From: Fibrobacter sp. UBA1313
GTDB taxonomy: Bacteria > Fibrobacterota > Fibrobacteria > Fibrobacterales > Fibrobacteraceae
Direction of reading: 5' to 3'
Length of the DNA stretch: 9,570 bases
Assembly (NCBI GenBank): GCA_002307115.1
Contig: DBTP01000144.1
Coordinates: 1-9,570 of the forward strand
Made by a program: the position numbers and the translations under genes. Below the pieces are notes generated by a model. It saw only the letters and a program-made list of their open reading frames with translations, was not told the DNA's origin and ran no database searches. This document shows positions 5,944-9,570 of this stretch, one piece after another; position 1 is the stretch's first letter, and the number at the start of each line of letters is the position of its first letter.

Positions 5944-7749
5944 TTATTTGATATCGTAACCCATTTCATCGTCGGAATAATTGGTTTCACTTGCAGATCC
6001 ATCTGTAGTCTCTTCTGATTTTGTCAGAGAATAAAGATCTTCGATTAAATCCCAAATGGCATCCTGAGTGGTGATTTCCGGGAACACACCATGGAATGTC
6101 GGGTCTGGGAAAATGATGAGACCTTTCATATCGGCAATAGTCCAAGAGTCGCCGTTTTCATTCTTTGGCAAAGTAAGTTTATAAGCATGAAGGGTTTCAT
6201 TGCCCTTGGCATCAGTGAAAACGAGAATGTCAGGAATGGTGACATTGAAATTCTGATACATTGCTGTCCCTGTGCTGTCTACGCAAGATGTTGCTGAAAG
6301 GGTATACACGGTGCTATTCTGACCCAAGGTATACTGGCATCCATCAAGGTGCACGGAAACAGAACTGTAGTCTCCGTCTTCTGTAAGGATATCTATATAG
6401 AGAGAATAGGAACCCCAGACGTAGTCTGTCTTTCCGTTATAGACTTGTTCTGCTTTTGCTGAAATTTCAGACACAGCGGCCGAGCCATTTTCTTCCCAAT
6501 TCAGCTCTTCTTCCCATACCATAGTCTCAGCAGGGGGCGTGAGCCAGGTGGAATAGTCGGTCAACTTGTAGTAAGGGAGGAAGTCCTGAAAGCCATCGGT
6601 GATGGTGAAGTATTTCGAAATGTTCACCGTAATGGAAATGGAATCGGTGATGGCAATTTTGACAGGGCCTCGCAAATAGGTTTTAATGGTATTTAATGTA
6701 TCAATCACGAGTTGCAAATTGGCTGGGCTGACATCTGCATTTTCGTCCGTACCCACGACATACACATCATTTTCCTGAGCATTGTTAGGATCTTCGGATT
6801 CTTCAATGCCGTATTCCAAACCAATCTGCACGTCCGAAATAGCACTATCGAGAAGGCTCGGAATCGCGGTCCAACGAGATTCCCATCCATTGCGAACGGT
6901 AGTGAACGGACTCTTATCACTCAAAAGTCCTGTGACATGGTCAATGGCCGCTTTCTCATCGGTGGAGAGACTGTCAAAACTAGAAGCGTCCATATTTGCG
7001 AGGGTGAGAGCCCAGTTGTAAGAATTGTCAAGAGACGCATCAATATTGATACTCGCGATGGCGGTGAGGTAAGCCTTCACATACTGAAGAACGCCGAGAA
7101 CTGGGGCGATTTCACCATTATCCAATTCTAGGACACGACCATTGACTGTGAAGGTGAACGCGAAATCTTTAGTATTCACGATATTCCTCAAAAGGATAAT
7201 CGCAGAATCCACAGCAGGAAGAACTCCTGTGGCGATGATTGATTGTACTTGTTCTGTGACTAAGGTTTGATTGCTACTCTTCGCGAGCGCATTTGTTTTC
7301 ATTAGAACCTTAGAATAAGATTCGGGATCGATGTTCAAAAGAGAGGTAGGATCATTGCCTGTTGCTGTGTTGTAAAGATCGTTAATCTGTTGGTTATTCA
7401 CGAGATCAGCAATAATGGTGACGGCATAACCGAGTTGAGCTCCGCAATTGGACGGGTATTTGGCAAGTAGTTGTGCAAATTGAGCTTTGGTCGAGGCACT
7501 CACCACTTTGGCGCTATCAAAATTGCTACTTGCAAGCGCTTCGAGGATACTTACACTATTGGTCGTCGCTTTTTCGAGTGAGGCTTGGGCTTCTGCATCT
7601 GAAATATCGGCGCAAGCAGTCACTGTGTAGTCCACCTCCTGAGGTAACGAGCTGGCAGGAGACGATGAATCTCCCTCAGAGGTACAACCTGTGAAGAGGG
7701 CAATTGATGTTGCTGCTACAATACTCCAGAACTTTATTGAACGATTCAT
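5944..7749 (-). CDS. Large predicted lipoprotein (601 aa), family not recognised
   Basis: The start at 7749 is set by AGGAG 6 nt upstream and by the signal peptide. The frame stays open to 7830, but that upstream part lies in the purC terminator. Residues 1-22 (Asn-Arg-Ser-Ile-Lys, hydrophobic core, LFTGC) are a lipoprotein signal with Cys22 lipidated. Thr follows at +2, so outer-membrane sorting is likely. A Ser-rich linker (24-36) comes next. Residues 47-310 look mostly alpha-helical, with repeated Leu/Ala/Asn-rich segments and a VNGRVLELDNGEIAPVLG stretch (202-219) that may mark a helical-repeat domain. Residues 360-560 look more beta-rich, with two cysteines at 471 and 489 that may pair, as may 46 and 102. 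The tail (575-601) is acidic. The protein is strongly acidic overall. It leads a two-gene operon with the outer-membrane barrel gene, which suggests an outer-membrane complex. The specific role is unknown. Confidence 0.87.
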   Translation of the reverse strand: MNRSIKFWSIVAATSIALFTGCTSEGDSSSPASSLPQEVDYTVTACADISDAEAQASLEKATTNSVSILEALASSNFDSAKVVSASTKAQFAQLLAKYPSNCGAQLGYAVTIIADLVNNQQINDLYNTATGNDPTSLLNIDPESYSKVLMKTNALAKSSNQTLVTEQVQSIIATGVLPAVDSAIILLRNIVNTKDFAFTFTVNGRVLELDNGEIAPVLGVLQYVKAYLTAIASINIDASLDNSYNWALTLANMDASSFDSLSTDEKAAIDHVTGLLSDKSPFTTVRNGWESRWTAIPSLLDSAISDVQIGLEYGIEESEDPNNAQENDVYVVGTDENADVSPANLQLVIDTLNTIKTYLRGPVKIAITDSISITVNISKYFTITDGFQDFLPYYKLTDYSTWLTPPAETMVWEEELNWEENGSAAVSEISAKAEQVYNGKTDYVWGSYSLYIDILTEDGDYSSVSVHLDGCQYTLGQNSTVYTLSATSCVDSTGTAMYQNFNVTIPDILVFTDAKGNETLHAYKLTLPKNENGDSWTIADMKGLIIFPDPTFHGVFPEITTQDAIWDLIEDLYSLTKSEETTDGSASETNYSDDEMGYDIK

Positions 7750-7755
7750 AAATTT

Positions 7756-7760
7756 CTCCT
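7756..7760 (-). promoter_or_regulatory. Shine-Dalgarno site of the 601-aa lipoprotein
   Basis: On the minus strand AGGAG lies 6 nt before the ATG at 7749. It decides the start against the upstream in-frame codon at 7830, which falls in the loop of the purC terminator. Confidence 0.85.
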
Positions 7761-7800
7761 GATTCAATGAATTTGTAGTAAATTTAGTTTTTTTTGTAAG

Positions 7801-7849
7801 AAAAAGATAAGCCCCCTCTGCCGTGTTCAATGTTTGGCAGGGGAGGCTT
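7801..7849 (-). terminator. Intrinsic terminator of purC
   Basis: Two 14-nt arms at 7809-7822 (AAGCCCCCTCTGCC) and 7836-7849 (GGCAGGGGAGGCTT) pair with a single mismatch and one G-U wobble around a 13-nt loop. On the minus strand the hairpin is followed by ATCTTTTT. It begins 29 nt past the purC stop and separates purC from the lipoprotein operon. The promoter of that operon must therefore lie in the roughly 50 nt between here and 7749, or upstream by read-through. Confidence 0.82.
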
Positions 7850-7878
7850 AACCACTCAATGGTGTTTTTTTTTGATTT

Positions 7879-8763
7879 TTAGAGAATAGGCTCTTTTCCG
7901 GTGAGTCTGACGAATATTTCGATATACTTCTCGCGTGTGCGCTTCACCACATCTTCTGGTATGGTGGGGCCGGGGTAGGTCTTATCCCAGTCAAGAGTTT
8001 CGAGCCAATCGCGGATGTACTGCTTGTCGAAAGATTCCTGATTTTTGCCTTCCTCGTATTTATCCGCGGGCCAGTAACGGCTACTATCTGGGGTCAGCAC
8101 TTCGTCGATAAGCACCATCTTATCGTCTATTTCACCGAATTCAAATTTGGTGTCGGCGAGGATGATGCCACGTTCTGCGGCGATGTCACGGGCGCGGTTG
8201 TAGATGTCGAGGGTCATGTCGCGAAGCTTGCTGCCGATTTTCTCCCCAGTGATTTTCACCATGTCTTCGTAGTTCACGTTGACATCATGGCCTTCATCCA
8301 TTTTAGCGCTCGGCGTAAAAAGTGGGGGAGTCAATTTGCCACAAAGTTTCAAGTTTTTTGGGAGAGGGAAGCCACAGATCGTTCCTGTCTTTTGGTAGTC
8401 CTTCCAGCCCGAACCCACGATGTAACCACGAGCGATGCATTCGATGTCGATGCGTTTCGCTTTGCGTACAATCATGGAGCGGCCACGGAGGTAGTCTTTG
8501 TGCTTTTGGAGCACCGCGGGATATTCTTCTACGTCGGCGGTGATGAGATGATTGGGAATGCCCAGTTTCTTGAACCAGAACACGGAAAGCTGGTTCAAAA
8601 TTTTGCCTTTTCCGGGAATCGGTGTGGGAAGCACCACATCAAAGGCGGAAAGACGGTCGCTCGCGACCATCAGGAACGAATCGCCAAGGTCGTACATATC
8701 ACGGACTTTGCCTTGGTGAAATAAAGGGACTTCAGTAATGGGGGTTTCAAAAAATTTGCTCAT
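7879..8763 (-). CDS. purC: Phosphoribosylaminoimidazole-succinocarboxamide synthase (SAICAR synthase)
   Basis: This cytosolic enzyme of de novo purine synthesis joins CAIR and aspartate with ATP to make SAICAR. The 294-aa product carries the family landmarks in order: HQGKVRD (16-22, nucleotide-binding start), ASDRLSAFDVVLP (34-46), the first family signature IECIARGYIVGSGW (107-120), the second signature ILADTKFEFG (201-210), and DEVLTPDSSRYW (220-231). It is of the longer, yeast-like form (near 300 aa) and not the roughly 237-aa E. coli form, a normal variant in many bacteria. The ATG at 8763 is preferred over a TTG three codons upstream, since MSKFFETPITEVPLFHQGK is a usual N-terminus for this form. 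No Shine-Dalgarno is visible; the leader instead has a tandem 10-bp repeat. It has its own terminator downstream, and the serS terminator separates it from the gene upstream. Confidence 0.96.
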   Translation of the reverse strand: MSKFFETPITEVPLFHQGKVRDMYDLGDSFLMVASDRLSAFDVVLPTPIPGKGKILNQLSVFWFKKLGIPNHLITADVEEYPAVLQKHKDYLRGRSMIVRKAKRIDIECIARGYIVGSGWKDYQKTGTICGFPLPKNLKLCGKLTPPLFTPSAKMDEGHDVNVNYEDMVKITGEKIGSKLRDMTLDIYNRARDIAAERGIILADTKFEFGEIDDKMVLIDEVLTPDSSRYWPADKYEEGKNQESFDKQYIRDWLETLDWDKTYPGPTIPEDVVKRTREKYIEIFVRLTGKEPIL

Positions 8764-8768
8764 AATGC

Positions 8769-8788
8769 GCAAAAATTAGCAAAAATTA
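8769..8788. repeat. Tandem 10-bp repeat in the purC leader
   Basis: GCAAAAATTA occurs twice back to back (8769-8778 and 8779-8788), ending 5 nt upstream of the purC ATG on the minus strand (8763), where it reads as two U-rich units. It occupies the place where a ribosome-binding site is expected and none is seen. It may be an A/U-rich translation enhancer or a regulatory site, or simply chance. Confidence 0.5.
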
Positions 8789-8864
8789 GAGGGCTTGGTT
8801 CTCAGAGTCGTTTGCCGATTCTTTGATGCTAGGGAATTTGATGTTGTTCTTGTGCATACTATAA

Positions 8865-8891
8865 AAAAAGCCCGCTGGAGGCGGGCTTTTT
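8865..8891 (-). terminator. Intrinsic terminator of serS (symmetrical, could act both ways)
   Basis: A perfect 11-bp inverted repeat, AAAAAGCCCGC (8865-8875) and GCGGGCTTTTT (8881-8891), has a 5-nt loop. It combines a G/C-rich stem with A and T tracts on either side, so it has the form of a terminator on both strands. It starts 16 nt past the serS stop at 8908 on the minus strand. No plus-strand gene ends here, so its service is for serS. Confidence 0.92.
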
Positions 8892-8907
8892 GAGAGTGCG
8901 GGGAAGA

Positions 8908-9570
8908 TTATTTCGTGGGCTCAATCACTTCAAGGCCACCCATGTATTTGCGAAGGACTTCGGGGATGATAAGAGAACCATCTTTTTGTTGATAGTTGTC
9001 GCAAATGCCGACCATGACGCGCGGTGTGGCAAGGCCAGAACCATTGAGTGTATGGATAAACTGGTTCTTTCCATTAATCTTGGTCCGGATATTGGCACGA
9101 CGCGCTTGGAAATCTTCGAAGTTAGAGCAGGAGCTCACTTCAAGCCATTTCTTTTCCACAGGGGCGTACACTTCGAGGTCGTAACACTTGGCGGCGCCAA
9201 ACCCTAAGTCCCCCTTGCAGAGGGCCAAACGGTGATAGGGAAGTCCCAACTTTTCTAAAAGAACTTCGGCAAAGCGGGTCAGTTCTTCGTGTTCTTCGTA
9301 GCTCTTGTCCGGGTGCGCAAAGTACACCATTTCGACTTTGTTAAACTGGTGTAATCGCAACAGACCGCGGGTATCCTTGCCATAGCTACCCGCTTCGCGA
9401 CGGAAGCAAGCGGAATAGGCACAGAGGCGTTTCGGAAGTTCATTTTCCGGGATGATTTCATCACTGTAAAGATTGGTGACTGGGACTTCTGCCGTAGGAA
9501 TCAGGAACAGATCATCGTCTTTGTCGCAACGGTACATATCTTCTTCAAACTTCGGGAGCTGGCCTGTGCC
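8908..9570 (-). CDS. serS: Seryl-tRNA synthetase, C-terminal part (runs off the window)
   Basis: This class II aminoacyl-tRNA synthetase charges tRNA-Ser (and tRNA-Sec where present) with serine in the cytosol. The frame is open to the window edge: the last 11 codons (9570-9538) read GTGQLPKFEED, a conserved SerS segment, so the gene continues beyond. The 220 visible residues are about half of a normal protein of around 425. Counting from the edge, TAEVP (26-30) is the serine-binding loop. Motif 2 runs 54-80 (FRREAGSYGKDTRG then HQFNKVE) with the ATP-contacting Arg. WLEVSSCSNFEDFQARR (142-158) is the active-site strand, and motif 3 is NGSGLATPR (176-184) with its Arg at 184. The end, PEVLRKYMGG, is standard. 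Everything visible is intact. A strong terminator follows 16 nt after the stop. Confidence 0.97.
   Translation of the reverse strand, partial: GTGQLPKFEEDMYRCDKDDDLFLIPTAEVPVTNLYSDEIIPENELPKRLCAYSACFRREAGSYGKDTRGLLRLHQFNKVEMVYFAHPDKSYEEHEELTRFAEVLLEKLGLPYHRLALCKGDLGFGAAKCYDLEVYAPVEKKWLEVSSCSNFEDFQARRANIRTKINGKNQFIHTLNGSGLATPRVMVGICDNYQQKDGSLIIPEVLRKYMGGLEVIEPTK

Noticed and set aside
7853..7878. Second terminator on the plus strand using the T9 run at the end of purC
   Set aside because: The nearby pairing (ACCA/TGGT) is 4 bp, and no plus-strand gene ends here. The run is probably just a T-rich spacer.
8807..8818. Possible purine-repressor-like half site (GCAAACG on the minus strand) upstream of purC
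   Set aside because: Only half of the PurR palindrome is present, and PurR of that type is not expected outside a limited group of bacteria.

Overview
The window looks like chromosomal DNA of a Gram-negative (diderm) bacterium. Two genes have clear lipobox signal peptides, and one encodes a predicted outer-membrane beta-barrel ending in phenylalanine. The lipoprotein style (short signal, Cys, then a Ser-rich linker), the moderate and uneven base composition and the lineage-specific envelope proteins would fit the Fibrobacterota. That assignment is an inference from style and not from a marker gene.

Layout, left to right. At 1-137 there is only a short AT-rich stretch holding an intrinsic terminator (78-110) for the first gene. 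A minus-strand gene (138-1034) encodes a 298-aa lipoprotein of unknown function. A gene-free stretch (1035-1511) follows; it holds a compact nest of inverted repeats (1168-1259) with long G and C runs, and a 30-bp imperfect direct repeat (1331-1360 and 1471-1500) upstream of the next operon. A plus-strand operon (1512-4521) encodes an oligopeptide / microcin C-type ABC importer: YejB-like permease, YejE-like permease and one OppD-type ATPase, with a 6-nt gap and then an 8-nt overlap between genes. Neither a second ATPase nor a substrate-binding protein is present.

A minus-strand pair (7749 down to 4518) encodes a 601-aa lipoprotein followed 31 nt later by a 464-aa predicted outer-membrane barrel. 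The barrel gene runs tail-to-tail into the ABC operon with a 4-nt overlap of stop codons and no room for a terminator. To the right, two housekeeping genes lie on the minus strand, each followed by an intrinsic terminator: purC (SAICAR synthase, de novo purine synthesis) and the C-terminal half of serS (seryl-tRNA synthetase), which runs off the right edge.

The conserved genes (transporter, purC, serS) are ordinary. The less explained parts are the inverted-repeat element at 1168-1259, the lipoprotein/barrel pair, and the incomplete Yej-type transporter. I saw no CRISPR array, insertion sequence, tRNA or rRNA, and nothing that amounts to a clearly new defence or mobile system.
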